NCBI GenBank assembly: GCA_902168205.1
Contig: CABHOK010000007.1
Coordinates: forward strand, 647,180 to 711,179
Source: an uncultured Chitinophaga sp.
GTDB lineage: Bacteria > Bacteroidota > Bacteroidia > Cytophagales > Cyclobacteriaceae
Length of the DNA: 64,000 nt
Direction of reading: 5' to 3'
Below the pieces are notes generated by a model that was not told the DNA's origin, did not search any database, and was given only the letters and a program-made list of their open reading frames with translations. The position numbers were made by a program, and so were the translations under genes. Below, piece by piece: positions 36,678 through 46,371 of this stretch; positions within the stretch are counted from its first letter, which is position 1; each line of letters starts with the position of its first letter.

Positions 36678-39035
36678 TTAGTGATATTTTACGCCTACCC
36701 GCAAGGCTTTGAGTCTATTAACGCCTTGTAATTCTTCCAGCTCCAGGTATTCAAGACTGTCGTCCAGTAAACCCTGCTGTTGTAACTCGCGGATATAGCC
36801 TATATACTCCAGCGCTTCCTGCTGATTGAAATATACAATGGCAATCTTGCCGGGTTGTGTGAGGCGTTCGCGAGTATCTTTGATTAACACTTTGTCAATG
36901 CGTTTCTTGATCACCTCGTAGCGGATGTTATACGCACCTTCTACATCGAAACGTCTCTCATCGTTACGGAACGTGATGTCGATAGCACGCGCGTGCACAA
37001 AGATCAGCTGCGTGGTATGGAGATGTCGTGGCATTTGTGGCAACAATCGCTGCGTGAGTCGGGCAATCTCGGCCATGGATTGTAATTGCCATTGTCGGAG
37101 TCGCTTCAGATGCGCTGTCTCAAATTTCTTTTCCGGGGCGATTGACTGTCCTATATACAGATCGTACTCAATACCGTCTGTGCGGAATTTCTCGAAGTAA
37201 AACGGATACTCAACCTGCAGCATCTTCTGGGCTACATCAAAGTACTGATTCAACTTAGTGTTTATCAGTTGGAGTGACGTTTCAAGCTCCGAACGATTTT
37301 TAAAGGCAGCCCCCTCCCGCTCATCAATAGCGTTAAGATAGCGACTTACAATCGCGCGCGCTTCCGGGTAAGATTCCTGCACTTCGAGTAAATACGGATG
37401 TACTTCGGTTTCCAGGAAGTTGTTCAGCGCTATTTCATCACGTGAAGTAAAATAGCCATCGATCTGTTCCTTCCAGTGCGTACACGCTTCGTCCATCGCG
37501 CCATCTGGCTTCGTGTGACTTTCGTCTATGGTCTTCAACGCAGATAACGTATCCTGCAGTAGTGTCAACTGACTTTTAATATCCTCATGGATCGCGCGGT
37601 TCCGTTCGCTGGTAGAGTTCCGAACATCAATGGCCCCGTATAGCGGGTATACATTTTCAAAACGGATCTCTTCTATTTCCGGATTGCTCAGGTCTGTAAA
37701 ATTACGTTGCAGGTAATGCCACGCAACTTCGTTAAACCGCCACTGCACCGCGGGCTGCAGCGATGTGAACTTATCTCGTATAACGTTCGAGAGCTGCGAC
37801 TGGAATTCATCGCGGGTAAATTTCAGCAACTGCGCTATCAACGGTATGGCTGTCTGCACTTTCGAGAACAGGCGCTCATCAAACAATATCTCTTTCTCAG
37901 AGTATATTTCGAGCACACCGGTAAGTTCGCTGTGATAGTATACCGGCAGCAGGGCATACGATTCAACAGCCGTCTTCTTTAAAATACGAAGGAAATTATC
38001 CTCTGCCTTCTCTTCCGATGATATACCGTTGTATACCAGTATGCGCGGGTTGTTCTGGTATTTCTGAATGAATGTATTCAACGCTTCCTCCGTAATACCA
38101 GACTCCTGCAATGCGTTCATTAATATACTTTGTATGCACTCTTCGTTCGAAGCAAATGTGGATTTACCGTTAACACCAATGATCGGTACAAGTCTGAACT
38201 CGATGTGCTCATTACCGGCTATTGTTTTGAGTGCCTGCGAAATTTCAAGATACTGATCATTGCTATAGGAATGATGCACCATCACTCCGCGTATCTTATC
38301 AAGCGAATGCTGTGCTGTAACATCGGTAAGTGTTATAACCGTAAAGCCTTCGAAGATAAAACTATCCAACGGCAGCATTTTCTTCAGGCGGCATATCAAA
38401 GCTTCCGAGCCTGTGCCATCGTGCAGGTAAGTCGCGAGTACATCGTAGTCCAACGCAGGCAGTTCACCATTCACACGGATCTCAACAAACTGTGTGTCAA
38501 CATGCACCTTGTAATACCTGGAAAGTTTTGTAACGGTGTCGGCATACGAATAAACGGTGTCATTTTTGGCCAGCGATGAAATGTTATAGAAACGTTCGAG
38601 CACCAGGCCATACATAAATTGCATATCCTTGCTGACTTTGCAATTTTCTGACGCTATACTTGATGGTTCTTTGGTCGTGTTATTATCAGCAAAGAACCTC
38701 GAAAGACTTTCTGTGCTATAGAACAACGTAGTGGGCACGGGCGTGCTCAGTCCCCACATGTTCTCCTTATCATCGGCCGCCAGGGGCGTCAATACAAAAT
38801 ATACAATTTCAAACAGCTCTTTATAAGCGGCAAGATCGTGAACAGGAAGGCCTGTCTTCCACGCTGGATTTTCCGTAAAGCGCTCAATGATATGACGATA
38901 ATATTCTGCCTTCACCGTGCGTTCGCTCTGCAAACGTTTCTTCAGATATTCTAAAAAGGGATTGAACGACAACATAACACTCGCCTGGGTCGGAACGGGC
39001 GCTGTTTCATTCATTTTAAGTAAAGTTTCTGCCAT
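36678..39035 (-). CDS. Large GAF-domain-like cytoplasmic protein of unknown function
   Basis: 785 aa with no signal peptide or TM segment. The middle (about 320-430) has a GAF-like pattern with LKKTAVESYALLPVYYHSELTGVLEIYSEKEILFDERLFSKV (a longer segment, residues about 350-390), the usual GAF beta-strand followed by a helix. The flanking regions are mainly helical, and the C-terminal part (about 640-785) is well defined, with YFNQQEALEYIGYIRELQ. No kinase, cyclase or HTH output domain is seen. Similar GAF-containing conserved proteins are known in Cytophagales without a role. A second ATG at 39014 is an alternative start. Confidence 0.7.
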   Translation of the reverse strand: MAETLLKMNETAPVPTQASVMLSFNPFLEYLKKRLQSERTVKAEYYRHIIERFTENPAWKTGLPVHDLAAYKELFEIVYFVLTPLAADDKENMWGLSTPVPTTLFYSTESLSRFFADNNTTKEPSSIASENCKVSKDMQFMYGLVLERFYNISSLAKNDTVYSYADTVTKLSRYYKVHVDTQFVEIRVNGELPALDYDVLATYLHDGTGSEALICRLKKMLPLDSFIFEGFTVITLTDVTAQHSLDKIRGVMVHHSYSNDQYLEISQALKTIAGNEHIEFRLVPIIGVNGKSTFASNEECIQSILMNALQESGITEEALNTFIQKYQNNPRILVYNGISSEEKAEDNFLRILKKTAVESYALLPVYYHSELTGVLEIYSEKEILFDERLFSKVQTAIPLIAQLLKFTRDEFQSQLSNVIRDKFTSLQPAVQWRFNEVAWHYLQRNFTDLSNPEIEEIRFENVYPLYGAIDVRNSTSERNRAIHEDIKSQLTLLQDTLSALKTIDESHTKPDGAMDEACTHWKEQIDGYFTSRDEIALNNFLETEVHPYLLEVQESYPEARAIVSRYLNAIDEREGAAFKNRSELETSLQLINTKLNQYFDVAQKMLQVEYPFYFEKFRTDGIEYDLYIGQSIAPEKKFETAHLKRLRQWQLQSMAEIARLTQRLLPQMPRHLHTTQLIFVHARAIDITFRNDERRFDVEGAYNIRYEVIKKRIDKVLIKDTRERLTQPGKIAIVYFNQQEALEYIGYIRELQQQGLLDDSLEYLELEELQGVNRLKALRVGVKYH

Positions 39036-39226
39036 TTGTAAAAGTAAAACGTAATCTATCTCCTTAAAACTCAGGAAGCGGTCAATTTAATTCCCGCAAG
39101 GCCGGTAATATTTTCTACAATAGAGGATGTTCTTTCGTGAACTTTCTGCCAAGCACGGCATCTTCAGATGCCCTCATATCAAATTCAGTCCATCGGCTCA
39201 ACGTACGATACATACACTTCAATGCC

Positions 39227-39261
39227 ACTTTTAATCATTTGATTAAAAGTTTTGATCAAAA
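39227..39261. promoter_or_regulatory. Palindromic operator(s) upstream of the TetR gene
   Basis: 11-bp arms ACTTTTAATCA (39227-39237) and TGATTAAAAGT (39240-39250) flank a TT centre. They are followed at once by the perfect palindrome TTTTGATCAAAA (39250-39261). The site is 50-80 bp before the TetR start codon, the usual place for autoregulation. The core TTAATCA..TGATTAA recurs between the TetR and TolC genes, which supports an operator. Confidence 0.75.
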
Positions 39262-39310
39262 ATGAAACACGACTACATTTGACTCCGTATCAGACCATCA
39301 CAACAGCAAC

Positions 39311-39925
39311 ATGCCGAAAAAGAAGACAGTAGAACCGGATATAACCACGGAAGAGAAGATAAAGGAAGCTGCCCGGAAAGTTTTTTTGCAAAAAGGATAT
39401 GCTGCCACACGCACACGTGATATAGCCGAGGAAGCCGGACTAAACCTAGCCTTGCTGAATTATTATTTCCGCAGCAAGGAAAAGCTTTTTGAAATTGTGA
39501 TGATGGAAAAGGTACAAAAGCTCTTTGGTGTTCTCGCCCCGATTCTGAACGACAACAGCACATCGCTGGAGAAGAAGATTGAACTGGCTGCCACTAACCA
39601 TATCGGTATGCTGATGGAAAATCCTGATCTGCCGCTCTTCGTAATGAGCGAGATCCGGAATAACCCGGAGCGATTTGCCGGTAAAATACAAGCAGTAAAG
39701 CTGATCCAGGAATCTCACTTCGTGAAGCAACTTAAAGAAAAGAGACCTGATATCAACCCGCTGCATTTTGTAATAAGTCTGCTGGGTATGGTGCTCTTTC
39801 CGTTCATTGCCAAACCTGTGCTGCAGGAAGCCGGCAGTCTGAGTGTGAAAGGGTTTCAAAGCATGATGGAAGAGCGGAAAGCGCTTGTTCCAATTTGGAT
39901 GAAAGCGCTTTTAAAGACGCGGTAA
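39311..39925 (+). CDS. TetR-family transcriptional regulator of the efflux operon (CecR-like)
   Basis: 204 aa. Residues about 15-65 form the TetR HTH with EKIKEAARKVFLQKGYAATR, TRDIAEEAGLNLALLNYYF and RSKEKLFEIV. The rest is the helical ligand-binding domain, with FVMSEIRNNPERFAG. It is the first gene of a string ending in a YbhGFSR-like transporter. In E. coli the TetR regulator CecR (YbiH) controls ybhGFSR, so the context matches. Ligand unknown. The gene probably represses itself and the downstream genes through the two palindromes. Confidence 0.92.
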   Translation: MPKKKTVEPDITTEEKIKEAARKVFLQKGYAATRTRDIAEEAGLNLALLNYYFRSKEKLFEIVMMEKVQKLFGVLAPILNDNSTSLEKKIELAATNHIGMLMENPDLPLFVMSEIRNNPERFAGKIQAVKLIQESHFVKQLKEKRPDINPLHFVISLLGMVLFPFIAKPVLQEAGSLSVKGFQSMMEERKALVPIWMKALLKTR

Positions 39926-39941
39926 TTTTTTTGTATAAAAA

Positions 39942-39957
39942 TTAATCAAATGATTAA
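39942..39957. promoter_or_regulatory. Second TetR operator, before the TolC gene
   Basis: TTAATCA (39942-39948), AA, TGATTAA (39951-39957). This is the same core as the site at 39231-39246, found in the 50-bp gap between the TetR stop codon and the TolC start. It suggests a separate controlled promoter for the exporter genes. Confidence 0.7.
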
Positions 39958-39975
39958 ATCAAACAATTAAAAAAG

Positions 39976-41262
39976 ATGGTTAAACAATATTCGATTCCGG
40001 TATGCCTGTGGCTGCTCCTTCTGCATACCTATACCGCGCAGGCCCAGCAAAATGACACGCTTACGATTGAAGCCTGCTATACACGGGCTGAAGAGAATTA
40101 CCCGCTGGTAAAACAGCGCGACCTTGTTCTGAAAAGTAAAGAATACTCGATCGACAATGTGATGAAAGGATACCTGCCACAATTCAGCATTAACGGACAG
40201 GCTACCTATCAATCGGCTGTAACGCAGGTGCCGATCGCTTTACCCGGAGCGGAAGCGCCACAATTGAGTAAAGATCAATACAAGCTATATGCAGAAGTAA
40301 ACCAGACTATATATGATGGTGGCGCCATCCGGCACCAAAAGTATGCTCACGAAGTAAATGCAAAAGTAGAAGAACAAAAACTTGCCGTAGAACTATATAC
40401 ACTGAAAGAACGCATCAACCAGTTATACTTTGGTATACTCACAACCGATGAACAGCTCCGTCAGAATGAACTGCTGCAAAATGATTTACAACTGGGTATA
40501 CGAAAAACACAAGCGTCTATTGACAACGGTATAGCCTTTAAAAGCAATGCCGATGCGTTGAAAGCAGAACTATTAAAAGCGAATCAACGCACCACAGAAC
40601 TTGAAGCAACGCGCCTGGCCTATCTTCAAATGCTCGGTCTCTTCATCAACCAGTCGCTGAATGAAAATACTGTGCTGGCCCGGCCACAGCAACTTGCTAT
40701 CAGCAACGAGATCACACGTCCGGAGTTGTCATTGTACGACTGTCAGAATAAAAGTATAGATGTGCAATACCAGCAATTGCAGGTAAAGAATAACCCGAAG
40801 CTAAATCTGTTTGTGCAGGGTGGTTACGGGCGACCCGCACTCAACATGCTGAGCAATGATTTTGAAGCATACTATATCGGAGGCGTTCGATTGAGCTGGT
40901 CACTGGGGGGAATTTATATTCTGAAGAAAGAGAAAGCGCTTCTGGAAAATTCACGAAGAACCATCAACCTGCAACGCGAAACATTTTTGTTCAACACCAA
41001 CCTGACAAGCCGCCAGCAACATGCCGACATCACACGACTACAGCAGCTGCTAGCCTCGGATGGTGAAATCATCACACTACGTGAGAGTGTCAAGAAAGCA
41101 TCGGCTGCACAACTCGAAAATGGTGTGATCACCAGCAACGATTACCTGCGCGAAGTAAATGCAGAAGATCAGGCGCGGCAAACCAAAATACTCCACGAGA
41201 TACAATGGCTGCTGGCGCAATACAATCACCAGACCACAACGGGTGGGCTAAGCGACAACTAG
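39976..41262 (+). CDS. TolC-family outer-membrane efflux protein
   Basis: 428 aa with a signal peptide (ends TAQAQQ). It has the duplicated long coiled-coil helices of TolC, starting with LTIEACYTRAEENYPLVKQ and containing the typical LYAEVNQTIYDGGAIRHQ strand. The outer-membrane channel would join the HlyD-like adaptor and ABC-2 transporter encoded directly downstream in one tripartite exporter. It ends 17 bp before the adaptor start. Confidence 0.93.
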   Translation: MVKQYSIPVCLWLLLLHTYTAQAQQNDTLTIEACYTRAEENYPLVKQRDLVLKSKEYSIDNVMKGYLPQFSINGQATYQSAVTQVPIALPGAEAPQLSKDQYKLYAEVNQTIYDGGAIRHQKYAHEVNAKVEEQKLAVELYTLKERINQLYFGILTTDEQLRQNELLQNDLQLGIRKTQASIDNGIAFKSNADALKAELLKANQRTTELEATRLAYLQMLGLFINQSLNENTVLARPQQLAISNEITRPELSLYDCQNKSIDVQYQQLQVKNNPKLNLFVQGGYGRPALNMLSNDFEAYYIGGVRLSWSLGGIYILKKEKALLENSRRTINLQRETFLFNTNLTSRQQHADITRLQQLLASDGEIITLRESVKKASAAQLENGVITSNDYLREVNAEDQARQTKILHEIQWLLAQYNHQTTTGGLSDN

Positions 41263-41279
41263 AAAAATCACCACATACC

Positions 41280-42167
41280 ATGAAACATATACTCTTCATC
41301 TCCACTACCCTGCTCCTGGCATCGTGCAGCGGAAACGACCATTTGTATGATGCCTCCGGAACATTTGAAGCCACTGAGGTCATTGTATCTGCAGAAGCCT
41401 CCGGACTCATTAAATCTTTTACCCTGGAAGAAGGTGAAGTCGTACAGGCCGGCCAATATGTAGGCAGCATTGACAGCGTGCAACTATACCTGACTAAAAA
41501 ACAACTGCAGGCACAAATACAAGCGGTGCTAAGTAAACGGCCGGATGTTGCTACACAAATTGCAGCACTACAGGAGCAACTTAAACAGGCACACCGCGAA
41601 CAACAACGTGTTACCAATTTGCTGAAGGCTGATGCCGCTACACAAAAACAACTGGACGATGCCAATGCGCAGGTTGCCATCATCAACAAACAGATCGAAG
41701 CACAACGGTCATCACTGCGCATCACTTCAGCAAGTCTGGGTGAAGAAACACTTCCGCTCACCGTTCAGATCGAACAACTGAATGATCAGCTTGAGAAATG
41801 CAGAATCGTAAATCCGGTTACGGGCACAATACTCACCAAATATGCCGAGCCTAATGAAATGGCTGCAAATGGCAAGCCGCTGTATAAAGTGGCAGACCTC
41901 TCGCAAATTATATTGCGGGCCTATATTACGGGTGATCAGTTTGCTCAGGTAAAACTCAACCAGCAGGTGCAGGTACTGGTCGATGCACAGGAAGGCAACT
42001 ATACAACGTATACCGGTACCGTTGTATGGATCAGCGACAAGGCCGAGTTTACTCCTAAAACCATTCAGACCAAAGACGAGCGCGCGAACCTGGTATATGC
42101 TACCAAGATCAAAGTAAAGAACGATGGCAAGCTCAAGATCGGAATGTACGGTGAAGTAAAATTCTAA
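41280..42167 (+). CDS. HlyD-family membrane fusion lipoprotein (YbhG-like)
   Basis: 295 aa from the ATG at 41280, because the longer frame overlaps TolC. The start is a lipoprotein signal with LLASC and a Cys at about residue 19. The barrel-sandwich hybrid follows, with FEATEVIVSAEASGLIKSF, then a long alpha hairpin (about 75-170, many Gln) and the second half IVNPVTGTILTKYAEPNE. This matches YbhG/HlyD adaptors, which link an inner-membrane ABC exporter to TolC. It precedes the ATPase genes by 11 bp. Confidence 0.92.
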   Translation: MKHILFISTTLLLASCSGNDHLYDASGTFEATEVIVSAEASGLIKSFTLEEGEVVQAGQYVGSIDSVQLYLTKKQLQAQIQAVLSKRPDVATQIAALQEQLKQAHREQQRVTNLLKADAATQKQLDDANAQVAIINKQIEAQRSSLRITSASLGEETLPLTVQIEQLNDQLEKCRIVNPVTGTILTKYAEPNEMAANGKPLYKVADLSQIILRAYITGDQFAQVKLNQQVQVLVDAQEGNYTTYTGTVVWISDKAEFTPKTIQTKDERANLVYATKIKVKNDGKLKIGMYGEVKF

Positions 42168-42178
42168 TCCTCACGGTC

Positions 42179-43144
42179 ATGTTACAATACTATATGAATA
42201 CAACGGAACCTATGTCAACACGCATAACGCCTCCCGCAATTGTTGCAGACAACCTGACGAAAGTATACGGTGCTGAAAAAACCACGGCCGTAAATGCAGT
42301 TTCCTTTATGGTAGAACGTGGTGAATTGTTCGGACTGATCGGACCAGACGGAGCCGGCAAAACCAGCATCTTCCGCATGCTTACAACGCTACTCCTACCA
42401 GACGGAGGAAACGCACTGGTGGATGGTCATGACATCGTAAAGGATTATCAACAGATCAGGCATACGGTTGGGTATATGCCCGGCAAATTTTCGCTATACC
42501 CGGATCTTACCATTGCCGAAAACCTAAACTTTTTCGCCACGGTATTCAATACAACGATCGAAGAAAATTATCACCTGATCAAAGATATATATGTACAACT
42601 CGAGCGTTTCAAAGATCGCAGGGCGGGCAAGCTATCTGGTGGCATGAAGCAAAAACTGGCGTTGTGCTGTGCGTTGATCCATAAACCTACAGTATTATTT
42701 CTTGATGAGCCCACTACTGGTGTTGATCCTGTATCACGCAAAGAATTCTGGGAAATGCTGAAGCGTCTCAAGGAACAGAATATTACCATACTGGTGTCCA
42801 CGCCCTATATGGATGAAGCTACCTTGTGCGATCGCATTGCACTTATGCAGCAAGGATCTATACTCGCCATTGACACTCCGGATGCCATTATCAAATCGTA
42901 CCCCGATATACTCTATGCGATACGTGCCGAGAAAATGCCTGCCTTGCTCAAGGTACTGGGTACGAGCAACACAGTGGCTACCAGCTATGCATTTGGTGAG
43001 TATGCCCACGCCACATTTAAGGAACATATACACCAGGAGCAAGATATAGTCTCCATGCTTCAATATGCCGGCATGGACAATATTGAAGTAAAACGAATAC
43101 AACCTACCATTGAAGACTGCTTTATTAAACTGCTGCATGCATGA
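42179..43144 (+). CDS. ABC exporter ATP-binding protein, N-terminal half of YbhF type
   Basis: 321 aa; internal ATGs at 42194 and 42212 are alternative starts. Walker A is GPDGAGKTS, signature LSGGMKQKL, Walker B VLFLDEPTTGVDP and the H-loop region is replaced by VSTPYMDEA, where the usual His is Pro. A C-terminal extension of about 80 residues follows. In E. coli YbhF both ATPase halves are one fused protein, while here they are two genes. The stop overlaps the next start by 4 bases. The altered H-loop suggests this half has a degenerate site. Confidence 0.9.
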   Translation: MLQYYMNTTEPMSTRITPPAIVADNLTKVYGAEKTTAVNAVSFMVERGELFGLIGPDGAGKTSIFRMLTTLLLPDGGNALVDGHDIVKDYQQIRHTVGYMPGKFSLYPDLTIAENLNFFATVFNTTIEENYHLIKDIYVQLERFKDRRAGKLSGGMKQKLALCCALIHKPTVLFLDEPTTGVDPVSRKEFWEMLKRLKEQNITILVSTPYMDEATLCDRIALMQQGSILAIDTPDAIIKSYPDILYAIRAEKMPALLKVLGTSNTVATSYAFGEYAHATFKEHIHQEQDIVSMLQYAGMDNIEVKRIQPTIEDCFIKLLHA

Positions 43145-43881
43145 AAGAAGCTGTTATTAAAACAGAAAATCTTACCAAGCGATTTGGCGACTTCATTGCT
43201 ACCAACGCCCTTACGCTGGAAGTATATACCGGAGAGATCTTTGGTTTCCTGGGGGCAAACGGTGCAGGTAAGACTACCGCGATGCGCATGTTGTGCGGCT
43301 TATCAATTCCTTCTTCCGGCAACGCGACCATTGCAGGTTACGATGTATACCGCGAGACTGAACGCATCAAGAAGAACATTGGCTATATGAGCCAGAAGTT
43401 TTCGCTGTACGAAGATCTTACGGTATTGGAGAACATCCGGTTCTTCGGGGGTATATATGGTTTGTCGGATGATGAGATTGCCCGCAAAAGCGATGCGTTG
43501 ATCACACAACTCGGTTTACAGAATGAGGCAAAGAAATTAGTATCCGGATTACCCCTGGGCTGGAAGCAGAAGTTGTCTTTCTCGGTAGCTGTCCTGCATC
43601 AACCGAAAATTGTTTTCCTGGATGAACCTACGGGAGGTGTCGATCCGGTAACACGCAGACAATTCTGGAACCTCATTTACGATGCAGCGGAAAAAGGCGT
43701 TACCGTTTTTGTTACGACACACTATATGGATGAAGCTGAGTATTGCAACCGCGTGTCCATTATGGTGGATGGAAAAATTGAAGCATTGGATACACCCCAT
43801 AATCTGAAGAAGAAATTCAATGCATTTTCTATGGACGAAGTTTTCTACCAGCTTGCACGGGGCGCCCAGCGTGCCGAGTAA
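43141..43881 (+). CDS. ABC exporter ATP-binding protein, C-terminal half of YbhF type
   Basis: 246 aa. Walker A GANGAGKTT, signature VSGLPLGWKQKLSF (divergent from LSGGQ), Walker B IVFLDEPTGGVDP and intact H-loop VTTHYMDEA. The start overlaps the previous stop (ATGA). The two ATPases should form a heterodimer that powers the two ABC-2 permeases downstream. The divergent signature in this copy and the missing H-loop His in the other look complementary, as in other asymmetric ABC pairs, so a single consensus ATP site is likely. Confidence 0.92.
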   Translation: MKEAVIKTENLTKRFGDFIATNALTLEVYTGEIFGFLGANGAGKTTAMRMLCGLSIPSSGNATIAGYDVYRETERIKKNIGYMSQKFSLYEDLTVLENIRFFGGIYGLSDDEIARKSDALITQLGLQNEAKKLVSGLPLGWKQKLSFSVAVLHQPKIVFLDEPTGGVDPVTRRQFWNLIYDAAEKGVTVFVTTHYMDEAEYCNRVSIMVDGKIEALDTPHNLKKKFNAFSMDEVFYQLARGAQRAE

Positions 43882-43897
43882 AAACGATATATAGTAT

Positions 43898-45004
43898 ATG
43901 AAACAACTCAGGATATTTATCCGAAAAGAATTTGCCCACGTCCTGCGCGACCGAAAGACACTGCTGATATTATTCGGCATGCCGGTAGTACAAATCCTGA
44001 TCTTCGGTTTTGCGCTGACCAACGAAGTAAAGAACTCGAAGATACTGGTTGTAGATCATGCCCGCGATATAGCATCGCAGCAACTGGTAGCACAGATTGA
44101 AGCAAGTCGCTATTTTGAAATTGAAAAGACTGCCTGGAACCAGCAACAGATTGAACGCGGCTTTCACGAAGGACAAATAAAAATGGCGATTGTTATACCG
44201 GTAAATTTCGGACAGGAACTCATGCATCAAAACGATGTGCAGGTGCAACTCATTGCCGATGCCTCTGATCCAAACCTGGCTACTACGTTGATTAACTATG
44301 CGTCCTCAGTTATACAAGACTATCAACTGCAGGTTAACGAGACAACCAAAATTCCCTATAGAATTATACCGGAAACACGCATGCTCTATAATCCACAACT
44401 GAAAGGTGCACACAACTTCGTGCCGGGAGTAATGGCGTTGGTGCTGATGCTGGTATGTGTGATGATGACGGCTGTTTCCATTGTAAAGGAGAAAGAGGCG
44501 GGTACAATGGAGATCCTGCTTGTCTCACCGTTCAAACCTATATTGGTTATTCTATCCAAGGCAATTCCGTATTTACTCTTGTCGCTGGTAAATGTTACTT
44601 CCATTTTATTACTCAGCGTATTTCTGCTTGACTTGCCCGTGCACGGTAGTATTGTGCTGCTCTTTGCGGAAAGTACATTGTTCATCATTACCTGTCTTTC
44701 GCTGGGTATATTTATCTCGGTAAAAACAGATTCGCAGCAAACAGCTATGCTTATCTCCCTGATGGGTATGTTACTGCCAACCATTCTCTTCAGCGGCTTT
44801 ATGTTCCCGATCGAAAACATGCCGGTGCCTTTGCAGATTCTCACCAACATTATACCCGCTAAATGGTACTATATCATTGTAAAATCGATCATGATAAAAG
44901 GACTCGGTATAGCGTCCATCTGGAAAGAGACATTGATCCTGGCGGGCATCACCGTGTTTTTACTAGTCATCAGTATAAAGAGCTTTAAAATACGACTCGC
45001 ATGA
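43898..45004 (+). CDS. ABC-2 type permease (YbhS-like)
   Basis: 368 aa. One N-terminal TM helix (about 22-42) follows IRKEFAHVLRDRKTL. A periplasmic loop of about 140 residues and five or six C-terminal TM helices follow, with FVPGVMALVLMLVCVMMTAVS and the conserved IVKEKEAGTMEILLVSPF. The layout is that of YbhS/YhhJ permeases. It overlaps the next gene by 4 bp and is its heterodimer partner. Confidence 0.92.
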   Translation: MKQLRIFIRKEFAHVLRDRKTLLILFGMPVVQILIFGFALTNEVKNSKILVVDHARDIASQQLVAQIEASRYFEIEKTAWNQQQIERGFHEGQIKMAIVIPVNFGQELMHQNDVQVQLIADASDPNLATTLINYASSVIQDYQLQVNETTKIPYRIIPETRMLYNPQLKGAHNFVPGVMALVLMLVCVMMTAVSIVKEKEAGTMEILLVSPFKPILVILSKAIPYLLLSLVNVTSILLLSVFLLDLPVHGSIVLLFAESTLFIITCLSLGIFISVKTDSQQTAMLISLMGMLLPTILFSGFMFPIENMPVPLQILTNIIPAKWYYIIVKSIMIKGLGIASIWKETLILAGITVFLLVISIKSFKIRLA

Positions 45005-46119
45005 GAGCTATAAAATTTCTACTTCAAAAGGAGTTCAGACAAATATTCCGGAACCGGTCTATACTGGCCATGATCCTGGTAATGCCGGTGATGCAGTTGA
45101 TCATATTGCCGCTCGCAGCAAATTATGAAGTCAAGAACATTAACCTCTCCGTGGTGGATCACGATCACTCCTCCTACTCGCAAAAGATGATCACAAAAAT
45201 TATATCGTCCGGGTATTTCCGATTGACGGGGTATAATCGTTCGTATGGAGAAGCATTTCACCTTATCGAGTCAGACGAAGCTGATGTTATATTGGAAATA
45301 CCGGATGGCTTCGAGCGTAACCTTATTCGTGAAGATGAACAGAAATTACTGGTTGCCGTCAATGCGATCAACGGCGTAAAGGCAAACCTGGGTGGTGCAT
45401 ACCTGGCCAGCATTATCCGCGACTATAACCAGGAGATACGCATTGATTTTCTACAGAACAATCGCTTCAATGTTATACCAACCATCGATGTAACATCGTC
45501 TAACTGGTTCAACCCGAATCTCAACTATCAGGTATATATGGTCCCGGGTATATTGGCGGTGCTGGTAACAATGATCGGTGGATTTCTCACAGCGCTGAAT
45601 ATAGTAAAAGAGAAAGAAGCAGGCACCATCGAGCAAATCAACGTTACCCCTATCCGTAAACACCATTTCATTCTCGGCAAGCTTATTCCTTTCTGGGTAT
45701 TGGGAAATATAGTGTTCACCATCGGACTGTTGGTTGCCTGGCTGATCTATGGCATTATACCGGTTGGCAGTCTGGCGTTGCTCTACGGCTTTGTTTCCAT
45801 ATACCTGCTTGCCGTATTAGGACTGGGTCTGCTTGTATCAACATTCTGCGAAACACAACAGCAAGCGATGTTTATCATGTTCTTCTTCATGATGATCTTC
45901 ATTCTGTTGGGCGGACTCTTTACGGCAATTGACAGTATGCCGGAATGGGCGCAGGTGGTTACGCGATTTAACCCGGTAAGTTACCTGATAACGGTAATGC
46001 GCATGGTAATTCTGAAAGGCAGTACATTTCAGGATGTAGCACCTCACCTCGGAATTATAGCGCTGTTCGCTATCGGACTAAATGGATGGGCGATTGTGAA
46101 CTATAAAAAAGCAAGTTAA
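45001..46119 (+). CDS. ABC-2 type permease (YbhR-like)
   Basis: 372 aa, same topology as the previous gene: FLLQKEFRQIFRNRS, one TM, a long periplasmic loop, then VPGILAVLVTMIGGFLTALNI, VKEKEAGTIEQINVTPI and four more TM helices. It is the last gene of the efflux operon. YbhFSR in E. coli is linked to tolerance of some antibiotics and cations. The substrate here is unknown. Confidence 0.92.
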   Translation: MRAIKFLLQKEFRQIFRNRSILAMILVMPVMQLIILPLAANYEVKNINLSVVDHDHSSYSQKMITKIISSGYFRLTGYNRSYGEAFHLIESDEADVILEIPDGFERNLIREDEQKLLVAVNAINGVKANLGGAYLASIIRDYNQEIRIDFLQNNRFNVIPTIDVTSSNWFNPNLNYQVYMVPGILAVLVTMIGGFLTALNIVKEKEAGTIEQINVTPIRKHHFILGKLIPFWVLGNIVFTIGLLVAWLIYGIIPVGSLALLYGFVSIYLLAVLGLGLLVSTFCETQQQAMFIMFFFMMIFILLGGLFTAIDSMPEWAQVVTRFNPVSYLITVMRMVILKGSTFQDVAPHLGIIALFAIGLNGWAIVNYKKAS

Positions 46120-46371
46120 CCCGTATACTATATATTTACCGGACACTGATCGTCCACTGCTGATCACTTGCACAAAAGTAAATCTGTATTATTACCGGTA
46201 TTTATCTGTTTTCACAAATGGCATTAATCTTGGAGTGCATGCCAATGTATGTTATCTACGTATAGCGATACCGTAGTCGCATCGTTGTGTAACATCAATA
46301 CATTATAACTCGTCAAAAGGTATGCATTCATTTTACACAGACTGCGTGTGCACTCTGCCCGGTATTGCTTT

